A DNA stretch of 64,000 nt from Lachnospiraceae bacterium (GTDB taxonomy: Bacteria > Bacillota > Clostridia > Lachnospirales > Lachnospiraceae). Made by a program: the position numbers and the translations under genes. Location of the stretch: assembly GCA_022791635.1 (NCBI GenBank), contig JAAVZL010000008.1, forward strand, positions 55,734 through 119,733. Reading direction: 5' to 3'. The notes under the pieces were generated by a model, which had not been told where the DNA came from, searched no databases, and was given only the letters and a program-made list of their open reading frames with translations. Within the stretch, counting starts at the first letter, position 1. Every line of letters starts with the position of its first letter. This document shows, piece by piece, positions 8,796 to 16,528 of the stretch.

Positions 8796-9605
8796 TCAGC
8801 TGCCTTTCTTAAGGCTTTCCTCCACCACCCGGATACTGCGCTCTATCCCCATACAGGCCTCACTTTTCCTGCCCAGCTTTTTCTCACAGATGTCATAGGC
8901 CGTTCGAAACAGCTTGAGGGCTTCCGGGCATTTCCCCATATGATAATACAGCGCCGCCTTCTGATTGAGCAGGGAAGCGTAGAGAGTCTGCTCGGTCCAC
9001 CCAAAGGCCCTCACCTGTTCCTCCGCCTCATCAAGGAGCGCCTCGGACTCATCGTATTTTCCCTCTGCCAGGCAGACTGCCGCCAGATTCCCCAGGGTTG
9101 TAAGATATTCCTCCCGATGCTCCGAATCCTTTTTAAGAAGCTCCTTGCTCTTTCTATGCTGCTCCTTTGCCTCCTCATAGCGCCTCTGATCCTGGTATAA
9201 AATTCCTAGGTTATTACAAATACTGGCATAGAGGTAGTCCTCCCCTTTTACCAGCTCTCTCGCCTCCAGGTACAGCGCCTCGCTTTTTTCAAGGTCTCTG
9301 GCAAACCGGCAGGCGCCTGCCAGATTCACAAGGGCCGTGGCATAATTCAAGGGATCCTCTCCCGGCTCAAGCAGCTTCGTCACCTCCACAAGCTGCTCTA
9401 CCGCCTCCCCCGGCCTTCCCACATACTTGAGAAGCCCTCCGTATTCGCTTTGAAGCTCAATATGCCGGTTGCTTCCCGTACCGTAAAGCTCTCGGGCAAG
9501 CTTTACCGCCTCCTCAAGGTAATCCACCTGGCTTTTTATATCACCCTCGGCCTCTGCCTGTCTGATTTTTTCATCCAGTTCCCTTAATCTTTCTTCCTGG
9601 CTCAC
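8796..9605 (-). CDS. Tetratricopeptide repeat protein
   Basis: 269 residues with at least five TPR-like units of about 40 residues (for example LYLEARELVKGEDYLYASIC, LGILYQDQRRYEEAKEQHRK, LGNLAAVCLAEGKYDESEAL, LNQKAALYYHMGKCPEALKL). It is soluble, with no signal peptide, so it is likely a scaffold. The start is GTG at 9605. It is first of three tightly spaced genes with DUF4037 and DUF4125, suggesting the TPR protein presents a partner or peptide to the nucleotidyltransferase-like protein. Confidence 0.85.
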   Translation of the reverse strand: MSQEERLRELDEKIRQAEAEGDIKSQVDYLEEAVKLARELYGTGSNRHIELQSEYGGLLKYVGRPGEAVEQLVEVTKLLEPGEDPLNYATALVNLAGACRFARDLEKSEALYLEARELVKGEDYLYASICNNLGILYQDQRRYEEAKEQHRKSKELLKKDSEHREEYLTTLGNLAAVCLAEGKYDESEALLDEAEEQVRAFGWTEQTLYASLLNQKAALYYHMGKCPEALKLFRTAYDICEKKLGRKSEACMGIERSIRVVEESLKKGS

Positions 9606-9656
9606 ACAATCCCTGCTTTCTCCCTATGAATAAAATCCCGTCTATCTGCCGCAACG

Positions 9657-10682
9657 CTAAAGCAGCGCCAAAAATGCCTCCACGTCCTCCTGCCTTGTGG
9701 CCCAGCTTGTGGCAAGCCGGACAACCGTATGCTCCGAATCCGGCTTCTCCCAGAAGCTCATGGCAACCTCCCTTTTCAAAGCCTGATACTTGGCGTTCTC
9801 AAGAAGCACAAATTGCTGATTGGTGGGAGATTCCAGACAACAGGCATATCCCTTTCTTAAAATCCCCTCCTTTAAAAGCATTGCCATCTCTATGGCGTGA
9901 CGGCTGATTTGAAAATATAAATCGTCCGTAAACAGGGTATCAAACTGGATTCCCAAAAGCCGCCCCTTTGCCAAAAGCGCCCCGTGCTGTTTGACAATGG
10001 TCAAAAAATACTTAGGCATATTTTTCTTGGGAAACACCAGGGCTTCCCCGCACAGAGCTCCCACCTTGGTTCCTCCGATATAAAAGGCGTCACAGCATTT
10101 TGCAATAATGGGAAGGGTTACATCCGTACCCGGACTCATAAGACCGTATCCTAAACGCGCCCCGTCCAGGTAAAGAGGAATCTCATAGGCATGACAGACC
10201 GTGGAGAGCTCCTCAAGCTCCGCCTTTGTATAGAGGGTTCCGTATTCCGTAGGATGGGAAATATAAACCATTCCCGGAAATACCATATGCTCATGATTCT
10301 CATCCTGCCAAAAGCGCTCCAGAAATGCCCTTAGCTCTTCCCCGCTTATTTTTCCCTGATGCTGGGAAAGCTCCAGCACTTTATGTCCGTGATGCTCAAT
10401 GGCTCCGGCCTCATGGGTGCTCACATGACCTGTCTTTGCCGCCACAACCCCCTCATAAGGCTTTAAGAGGGCGTCAATGGCAATGGTATTGGTCTGGGTG
10501 CCGCCTGTCAGAAAGAAAATATCCGCCTCAGAGCATGCACAGGCCTTACGTATCTTTTCCTTTGCCCGTTCACAGTAAATATCCTGCCCATAGCCGCTAA
10601 GCTGCTCCAGATTCGTCTCCACGAGGCGCTGCAAAATCTGCTCATGAGCGCCTTCTATATAATCACTTTCAAATGATAACAT
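9657..10682 (-). CDS. Threonine aldolase-like PLP enzyme
   Basis: 341-residue PLP-dependent lyase of the beta-eliminating lyase/low-specificity threonine aldolase family (LtaE). Seen: LTGGTQTNTIAIDALL (cofactor phosphate pocket), a STHEAGAIEHHGHKV stretch typical of this family, LYLDGARLGYGL (Asp-Arg contacting PLP) and FYIGGTKVGALCGEA, where the Lys forms the Schiff base. Expected reaction: threonine to glycine and acetaldehyde, cytoplasmic. Length is normal, with GGAG ahead of the ATG. Confidence 0.87.
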   Translation of the reverse strand: MLSFESDYIEGAHEQILQRLVETNLEQLSGYGQDIYCERAKEKIRKACACSEADIFFLTGGTQTNTIAIDALLKPYEGVVAAKTGHVSTHEAGAIEHHGHKVLELSQHQGKISGEELRAFLERFWQDENHEHMVFPGMVYISHPTEYGTLYTKAELEELSTVCHAYEIPLYLDGARLGYGLMSPGTDVTLPIIAKCCDAFYIGGTKVGALCGEALVFPKKNMPKYFLTIVKQHGALLAKGRLLGIQFDTLFTDDLYFQISRHAIEMAMLLKEGILRKGYACCLESPTNQQFVLLENAKYQALKREVAMSFWEKPDSEHTVVRLATSWATRQEDVEAFLALL

Positions 10683-10730
10683 CCCTGTCTCCTTTTTTCG
10701 CTTCTTTTCTCTGGTACTGTTGTCCCGGGA

Positions 10731-11507
10731 CTATAAAATACCATAATGCTTCAGGGCATGGAGGATGCCTCCCGCATCCACATCATCCGTCACATAGTCG
10801 GCCCGCCTCTTCACCAGATCCTCGCCATTTCCCATGGCCACGCCGATGCCGGCAAATTCCATCATATCGGCGTCATTTTCCCCGTCGCCGAAGGCAATGA
10901 TTTCCTCCGAGCGGATCCCGTGAAACCGAAGCATCTGCTTCATCCCCATGGCCTTGCCGCCGCTTTGGGCAATGATGTCTGTTCCGTACTCCGTCCACCA
11001 GGTGAGCTTACAGTGAGGCATCCGGGCAAGGACCTCATATGCCTTTTCCCGCTCCGAGAACACATTTACCAGGTAGACAGGCTCTCCCTTCCTGTATTCA
11101 CCTAACGGTGGAAGCTCGGAGGAAATGGCCTTCTGCGCCTCTATGACTCTCTCGTCAATCCTATTGATATAGAGTCTGTCCTTTTCTACAAAGGCAATGG
11201 GAAGCTTTCTCTCCTCGAACAGGGGAAGAACCTGATTGATATCGTACTCCTCGATGGGAGAACCGGACAAAACCTCCCGCCTGTGATTGAGGCAGAGCTG
11301 GCCGTTCAGAAGCACATAGCCGTCAAAGGCAATGTCGTTTACGGGAAGCTGGGGAAATTCTAAAATATGCCTTCCCGTGGAGGTAAAAATGCGGATTCCC
11401 CGCTCCTGAAGCATTCCAAGAGCCCTCCGTGTATCCTCCGGAACACTTCCGTCCTTATGGGAAATCAGAGTCCCGTCAATATCAAAAAATGCGCCTTTTA
11501 TGTTCAT
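10731..11507 (-). CDS. HAD-superfamily Cof-type phosphatase
   Basis: 258-residue cytoplasmic sugar-phosphate phosphatase of HAD subfamily IIB. Motif I FFDIDGTLISHKDG carries the nucleophilic Asp, motif II is IFTSTGR and motif IV is AFGDGENDADMMEFAG. An AGGAG site precedes the ATG. Substrate unknown; enzymes of this type act on a range of phosphorylated sugars and on pyridoxal phosphate or flavin intermediates. Confidence 0.9.
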   Translation of the reverse strand: MNIKGAFFDIDGTLISHKDGSVPEDTRRALGMLQERGIRIFTSTGRHILEFPQLPVNDIAFDGYVLLNGQLCLNHRREVLSGSPIEEYDINQVLPLFEERKLPIAFVEKDRLYINRIDERVIEAQKAISSELPPLGEYRKGEPVYLVNVFSEREKAYEVLARMPHCKLTWWTEYGTDIIAQSGGKAMGMKQMLRFHGIRSEEIIAFGDGENDADMMEFAGIGVAMGNGEDLVKRRADYVTDDVDAGGILHALKHYGIL

Positions 11508-11553
11508 GTGTCTCCTCCCTGTTTATCCTTTTTGCGCCCTTTGCACATAAGAC

Positions 11554-12366
11554 CTACAGCTCGATCTCCATCCCGGTATAAATCTGCCGGGCGCAGTCTT
11601 TAAGCTCTTCCTCTAATATAGCAAATGCCGCTTTTCCTGTACAGTGTCCGGTGTAAATTTTTTGGATTCCCGTCCTGCGGATCCGCTCTGCCAGAGCCCG
11701 CACCTCTTTTTCGGAGGATTTGTAGAGATGAAAGCCTCCCAGCATGGCGTAGAGCCTCTTCCCGTGAAATGCGGCCTCGATTTCCCGGATAATGTTGTCG
11801 GCTCCTCCGTGAGAGCAGCTGCTGAAAATCACAAGCCCCTTGGGCGTATCAAAGACCAGGCTCTGTTCGTGAGCAAAGGAATCCGGCCGAAGCCTGCCTC
11901 CCTCCTTCACATACAGGTCCACTCGTTTGGCAATTTCTTCCAGTCCCGGAGTGCTGTGAGGCACCAGGGTAACGCCCGGAAGAAGCTCATAGGTTCCGGA
12001 TACGTAACGAATCTGATCCCGATAGGTCTTAAGAAAGCCTCTGTGTATGCCTATGTATTTGCGAAAGCACCACTTCTTTCCGTAGCAATTCTCCCTCGTG
12101 CCCTCCCTTAAGTAGAATACAGCCTTTGAATTGCAGGCAAAGAAGGCTCCCATACCGTCTGCATGATCGTAGTGGGCATGGGACAGCACACCGCAGTCTA
12201 TCTCTGCAAGGTTCAGCCCCATGGCTTCGGCATTTTGCAGAAAACGCCCGGAGGCTCCTGTGTCCAGGAGAATTTTTTTGCCCTCATACTCCAGATAGAA
12301 GGACAGGCCCCACTCCGGAGAAAGGTTGTTTTTTGTCAGGTTGTCTACTAGGACGGTTGCTCGCAT
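11554..12366 (-). CDS. Metallo-beta-lactamase fold hydrolase
   Basis: 270 residues with the metal motif LSHAHYDHADG and further ligands in SCSHGG and TGHCTG. The N-terminus VLVDNLTKNNLSPEWGLSF and overall length fit the subgroup related to dihydropterin ribofuranosyl-aminobenzene phosphate synthase, widespread in anaerobes with no fixed role in bacteria. Cytoplasmic and monocistronic-looking. The ATG has GGAG about 11 nt upstream. Confidence 0.85.
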   Translation of the reverse strand: MRATVLVDNLTKNNLSPEWGLSFYLEYEGKKILLDTGASGRFLQNAEAMGLNLAEIDCGVLSHAHYDHADGMGAFFACNSKAVFYLREGTRENCYGKKWCFRKYIGIHRGFLKTYRDQIRYVSGTYELLPGVTLVPHSTPGLEEIAKRVDLYVKEGGRLRPDSFAHEQSLVFDTPKGLVIFSSCSHGGADNIIREIEAAFHGKRLYAMLGGFHLYKSSEKEVRALAERIRRTGIQKIYTGHCTGKAAFAILEEELKDCARQIYTGMEIEL

Positions 12367-12570
12367 AAAATTGGATTCTCCTTTTTATATTTTATGTTTA
12401 TGATCTATATTTCCTTACCCTTACCCGCATGAGGAATAATCATACAAGACATGCTCTACTTATGAAAAAGAATATCGTTTCTTTTTGTGTGGAGGATGAC
12501 GTATTGGCTTCGTGAAGGGTGGCATGGGTTACTGATTTCAATCCACATCCTCAATTTTTTCTTTACTCCA

Positions 12571-12595
12571 AAAAATATCTGCTTCGGATATTCTT
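12571..12595 (-). terminator. Rho-independent terminator after the ACT-domain gene
   Basis: Minus-strand AATATC, a short loop, GATATT followed by a run of T, starting within 5 nt of the gene's stop codon. The stem is AT-rich, hence moderate confidence. The rest of the 230-nt gap (12367-12596) shows no gene. Confidence 0.5.
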
Positions 12596-12596
12596 T

Positions 12597-12962
12597 TCAA
12601 GCAATCTCGTATCCGGCCCGGGCAAGGGCGCCAAGGGCCTGCTCATACTGCTCGCCTTTCACCAGTACATAGTCTGTCCGATAGGTAGACACCACAAAGA
12701 TCCCAATACGCTCCTTAGCCAGCAGGTCGGAAAGCTTCGCCAATATTCCAATCAAAGAGAAATCAAGCTCTCCCTCAATGCGAAAAGCTCTCCATCCATC
12801 CTCCCGACGCAGGGTATGCTCCGGTACCTCTTTTGTAGGACAAACCAGGGAAAACTCTTCATCGGTCTTTCCAACAAAGCAGAATTCTCTTGTCAGATCG
12901 ATCTCATTCTCATCTGCAACTGTACATACCGTAAACTTGTGCCTAATCCTTTCCAGCTTCAT
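12597..12962 (-). CDS. ACT domain-containing protein
   Basis: 121 residues. The C-terminal half (FSLIGILAKLSDLLAKERIGIFVVSTYRTDYVLVK) is a clear ACT fold of the kind found in CASTOR-like or aspartokinase-type amino-acid sensors. The N-terminal half is a matching diverged domain containing EEFSLVCPTKEVPE. It has no catalytic domain, so it is probably an amino-acid-binding regulator; partner unknown. It lies 27 nt downstream of the YARHG lipoprotein gene. Confidence 0.78.
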   Translation of the reverse strand: MKLERIRHKFTVCTVADENEIDLTREFCFVGKTDEEFSLVCPTKEVPEHTLRREDGWRAFRIEGELDFSLIGILAKLSDLLAKERIGIFVVSTYRTDYVLVKGEQYEQALGALARAGYEIA

Positions 12963-12989
12963 ACAACATCCCCTTCCCTTTCAGTTCCC

Positions 12990-14009
12990 TTACCGGTATC
13001 CCATCTTCTCCTCATATCCAATCAGCAAATCCTTATTTGCCTGCTCATATTCATTGAATACCGACTCATCAAACTCAGAAGCCGAAAGCGTACCCGTATA
13101 CCAATCCATTCCTTCAAAATAATCGCGAAGGAGTTCATCCTCAAATATCCTTCCATGTCTGGCATAAATCTCATTTCTTGCGCGACGCAGCTGAACATCG
13201 GACCAATCCTTGATCTCTTCCTCGGTATAATACCTCTTATCTGCATCCGGCAAAAGATACGTATCCCACTGCTCAATGGCGTCTAACGTATAGCCGCCCC
13301 AGATACTGTCCGCATTTTCCCTCATATACAAAATAAAGGAGGTCATACTGGTATCTTCCGTCACTCCCTGAACAATCGTCCCTGTAACCCGTATTTCCGT
13401 ATCCGATACCCTTTCCACCTCTGCGATCACCGGCTGCTCCCACCAGTAATCCCCAGTATCCGGATGCACCACGGCAAAGACTCCGTCGGAATAAGTACTG
13501 TAACCCGCTCCCTCTATACTAACCTCCGTCAAAAAGGAAATATCATCCATACCTACAGAATTTCTCAGAAAATCCTTCACCGAATCCTCCGGTATACACA
13601 GCCAATAATCCTCCTTATAAGCATCCGGATAATGCTCCAAAAGCTTTTGAACGGTATCCTCCGAACAGCTCCACATCATGATACCATGGCAAAACCCCGC
13701 AGGATCCTCTTCCATCGTCCTTATAGGATTATAAAAATTGCAAAGAGCCTCTATAAGCCCACCGAGCTGCTCTGATCCAATATCCACAACATCCACGGGC
13801 GCCTCCGGACTTTCTTTTGGTACACCTGGCTCCTCTCCCCCGTCGGAAACGGCCTCCTCCGGCTCCTGCTCCTGCACAGAGCTCTCCGGCCGCTCCTCCG
13901 CTTCCATATCCTTCCCACAGCCATATAAGCTCATGGCCAAAACTGCCAATAAGATTACAAAGATAAAAATACCGCCCCTTTGCTGCCCACATCGTTCTCT
14001 CCCCATCAT
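12990..14009 (-). CDS. YARHG-domain lipoprotein
   Basis: 339 residues. Signal peptide with lipobox (FVILLAVLAMSLYGCGKD), then an acidic low-complexity linker (about residues 35-72), a central domain of unknown function and a C-terminal YARHG domain (RARNEIYARHGRIFEDELLRDYF). YARHG domains are extracellular modules of unknown function, common in clostridia, thought to bind cell-wall or other surface ligands. Anchored on the outer face of the membrane. Confidence 0.85.
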   Translation of the reverse strand: MMGRERCGQQRGGIFIFVILLAVLAMSLYGCGKDMEAEERPESSVQEQEPEEAVSDGGEEPGVPKESPEAPVDVVDIGSEQLGGLIEALCNFYNPIRTMEEDPAGFCHGIMMWSCSEDTVQKLLEHYPDAYKEDYWLCIPEDSVKDFLRNSVGMDDISFLTEVSIEGAGYSTYSDGVFAVVHPDTGDYWWEQPVIAEVERVSDTEIRVTGTIVQGVTEDTSMTSFILYMRENADSIWGGYTLDAIEQWDTYLLPDADKRYYTEEEIKDWSDVQLRRARNEIYARHGRIFEDELLRDYFEGMDWYTGTLSASEFDESVFNEYEQANKDLLIGYEEKMGYR

Positions 14010-14067
14010 CTGTAAGTTCCTCCCTATCTATATTTTTAAACTCCTTCCTCTACAGTATAGCATAAAA

Positions 14068-14113
14068 GGAGTCGCCGCAAAATAAGACTGCAGCCTTATT
14101 TTGTGGCGACTCC
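14068..14113. repeat. Short palindromic element (family member E), likely bidirectional terminator
   Basis: GGAGTCGCCGCAAAATAAG, an 8-nt loop, then CTTATTTTGTGGCGACTCC: a 19-bp stem with one mismatch. It lies between the acsB copy 1 stop and the YARHG gene. Its arms share the CGCAAAATAAG core with elements at 44336, 59041 and 59672. Confidence 0.75.
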
Positions 14114-14169
14114 TCCACTACCTACCAAACACACTAAAATCTACACCATTCCGAAACAGTAAGCTCCTT

Positions 14170-16305
14170 TTACATAATCGGATCCAATCCCAACACAGGA
14201 TGGCTCTTCTCCGTCAAGAAGGCCATTAAAGTCTCCTCATCCGTAGCAATCGTCTCATCCGCAATCATATCACAGAAGTTATCAATACCATATTTCTCCT
14301 TCGCAGACTTATTCAACCGCTCAGCCACATCATCCTTGAGCTCCTTAGGCATCCATACAATACGCTCAAAGCCGCCCTCCGCGCTCATAAACTTCTTGGA
14401 AGCAATAAAATGTCTGCCGTGTCCCATAAATCCAGGCGTCTGAACACCGCCGCCGGTCATAGAAGCCAACTCACCAAAAGTCATTCCCAGAGGCGTCATA
14501 CCCGCATACTCACGATTAGCAATAATCACACCATTAGAGAAGGGCTCAATACCGCAAATACACTCAAAGCATCCACAAGAAGTCATAGGATCCTCCATAA
14601 TAGAATACAGCGTAACCTTAGAAAGCGCCCCCTGCGTAGCCTGCTCCACCATACGGTTTACATCCGGATATACACCCTTCACCTCATCCTCACAGCCCTC
14701 CTTGGAAATCGGCTGGCAGGGTCCGGTAGGCGTCAGCTCCTTGGTCGCCTTTGCATCCAGCCAAGAAACGGCTCCGCAAAGTCCCAGTCTCTCCGGCGTC
14801 ACCACACAGCAGTGAGAGGGAGCAAAGGACTGACACAGCGTACAGGTATAGAATACATCCACACTCTCGTCTGTCAGAGATTCCAGTCTCTGATCTCTCG
14901 CCGCATAAGCCGGCATAGCCGTACCATCCAGAATCTCCTGCACCTTAGCAGCATCCGTCACCATGGTAATCTGGCATTTATCCACAACAATATCAAACTC
15001 ATCCATAATCATGGCATAGAGAACCTCTGCAAAATGAGTCAAACGCAGCCCCTTCTCAAAGGCCTCCTTATTGATACGCACACGAATCTGGTTTCTCTGT
15101 CCGGTGTGCATCACACCCTCCATGTAGTTGAACCATGCATGAATCTTACGCTCGATAACCGACTCAAAGTCAGACTGCATCTTAGCGCCTGCAACCTCCA
15201 CAAAGGTAGCCAGCGCATAGGTCCCGCCTGCCTCCAAAGCATCCAAATCGCCGCCAACGATGGTGATCTTATGATCCTCCACCTCGCTGTCCGCTCTCGT
15301 CTGAACCAGCTCACAGGTGGGCTGCTTGTGAGAGCTGAACTCTACCTGCATATCGCCCTTACGGATAATCTCGCCCTCAAATGCAGAGGCAAATGCAACG
15401 GGAATAGGAAGCTCCTTCACCTTAATCTTAATATTGCGAAGCTCCAAGGACTTCTTCACGGTCATAGCGTGATCCGTCACAGACTCCAGTGCGCCCGGCA
15501 CCTGATTCTCGCCCAGATCTACGTCTACCACAACCGGGAAGCCAAGGGCAATTGCGCCTGCGCCTGCGGACACCACTACCTCATTGAGCGCACCAAAGGT
15601 ATTTACAAATGCAGGAACTCTCTCCTTGGTGTAAGCCAGAAGTCCCGGCAGATCCCCCGGTGTCACATTACCGAAGATGAGCGCCGCACGAATGGCTACG
15701 GTTACTACATGAATGACAGAAGTTACATCATGTCCCAGAGGCACTACACGAAAATCCAGGCCGATCTTCACGCCGCCCTCCACGCACTGCTCAATCACAT
15801 CGCCGATAAGGAAGGTCATGATACCCTTACTCTGATAATCCTTTACTACATCCACAACATTTGCAGCGTCATCCGCCTTGCCAAGCACAACGGCTACGCC
15901 GGGAATATCGCCGGTTACAAGCGGAACGCCGAGAGAACGGATGATGGGGTCCGGAACAAATCCAATACCGCTGTCCTCTGCATAAGGATCTGCACTCTCC
16001 ACATATTTAAGAGCCTCGATAATCTCCGCTCCCACTGCTGTGGCAAGGCCGGCATTTAAGGCATCTCCCAAATCCTCCTTGTTGGTAATCAGGCTTTTCA
16101 GCACACCCACACAGGCAGGCAGGTCGCCTAATTTACTCACCTTCACACCCGTAGCCGCGTAGATGGTAGGCAGGAAATACGCCGTATCCGGCATAGCAAC
16201 CTTCTTGTCCTCTCCGTGCTTTGCAATCGCCTCATTGACCGCGTTCTCCGTAAGGCCCGCAACAGCATTGGAGCCGCCATAAATCAAATCTGTTAATACG
16301 CTCAT
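14170..16305 (-). CDS. acsB: Acetyl-CoA synthase catalytic subunit (CODH/ACS), orphan copy 1
   Basis: Joins a methyl group from the corrinoid protein, CO and CoA to give acetyl-CoA. 711 residues. All A-cluster ligands are present: C488, C491, C500 and C510 for the 4Fe-4S cluster and C577-G-C579 for the distal nickel. These equal the Moorella positions 506, 509, 518, 528, 595 and 597 with a constant offset of 18. An extra Cys sits at 499 (SHCC). It lies 18 kb from the main CODH/ACS operon and stands alone, with its own promoter and a palindromic terminator. The last 120 residues are very like copy 2 (37365-39503), while the N-terminal CODH-contacting half is much more different. No sign of decay. 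Confidence 0.95.
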   Translation of the reverse strand: MSVLTDLIYGGSNAVAGLTENAVNEAIAKHGEDKKVAMPDTAYFLPTIYAATGVKVSKLGDLPACVGVLKSLITNKEDLGDALNAGLATAVGAEIIEALKYVESADPYAEDSGIGFVPDPIIRSLGVPLVTGDIPGVAVVLGKADDAANVVDVVKDYQSKGIMTFLIGDVIEQCVEGGVKIGLDFRVVPLGHDVTSVIHVVTVAIRAALIFGNVTPGDLPGLLAYTKERVPAFVNTFGALNEVVVSAGAGAIALGFPVVVDVDLGENQVPGALESVTDHAMTVKKSLELRNIKIKVKELPIPVAFASAFEGEIIRKGDMQVEFSSHKQPTCELVQTRADSEVEDHKITIVGGDLDALEAGGTYALATFVEVAGAKMQSDFESVIERKIHAWFNYMEGVMHTGQRNQIRVRINKEAFEKGLRLTHFAEVLYAMIMDEFDIVVDKCQITMVTDAAKVQEILDGTAMPAYAARDQRLESLTDESVDVFYTCTLCQSFAPSHCCVVTPERLGLCGAVSWLDAKATKELTPTGPCQPISKEGCEDEVKGVYPDVNRMVEQATQGALSKVTLYSIMEDPMTSCGCFECICGIEPFSNGVIIANREYAGMTPLGMTFGELASMTGGGVQTPGFMGHGRHFIASKKFMSAEGGFERIVWMPKELKDDVAERLNKSAKEKYGIDNFCDMIADETIATDEETLMAFLTEKSHPVLGLDPIM

Positions 16306-16328
16306 AGTATCTGTCCCTCCTTGGGTTT

Positions 16329-16357
16329 ATTATATTTGACACTCCACTACATGTCTT
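16329..16357 (-). promoter_or_regulatory. Promoter of acsB copy 1
   Basis: AAGACA (16352-16357), 17 nt, TATAAT (16329-16334) read on the minus strand, just upstream of the GGAGG ribosome site. The -35 is 4/6, the -10 perfect. Confidence 0.6.
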
Positions 16358-16459
16358 AAATTTTATCACTCTTGCATAGGGAAGTCAATATCCCCCGGGA
16401 GGGGTTTTGTGAAAATGTTACAGTAAAGGTTACGGTTCGGACGACCCCAATAATAAATC

Positions 16460-16487
16460 TTGAAATATACTGCAATTCTAGTATAAT
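16460..16487 (+). promoter_or_regulatory. Promoter of the hybrid histidine kinase gene
   Basis: TTGAAA (16460-16465), 16 nt, TATAAT (16482-16487), 41 nt before the start codon. It is divergent from the acsB copy 1 promoter, with about 100 nt between them. Confidence 0.65.
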
Positions 16488-16528
16488 AAGAAGAAACAGC
16501 CCCAGGCTCAAGATATCAGGAGGCAACC

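Noticed and set aside
14410..16059. 549-codon open frame on the plus strand
   Set aside because: It is fully antisense to acsB copy 1 and reads as His/Arg/Leu-rich low-complexity sequence with no family motif; a shadow of the coding strand's codon bias.
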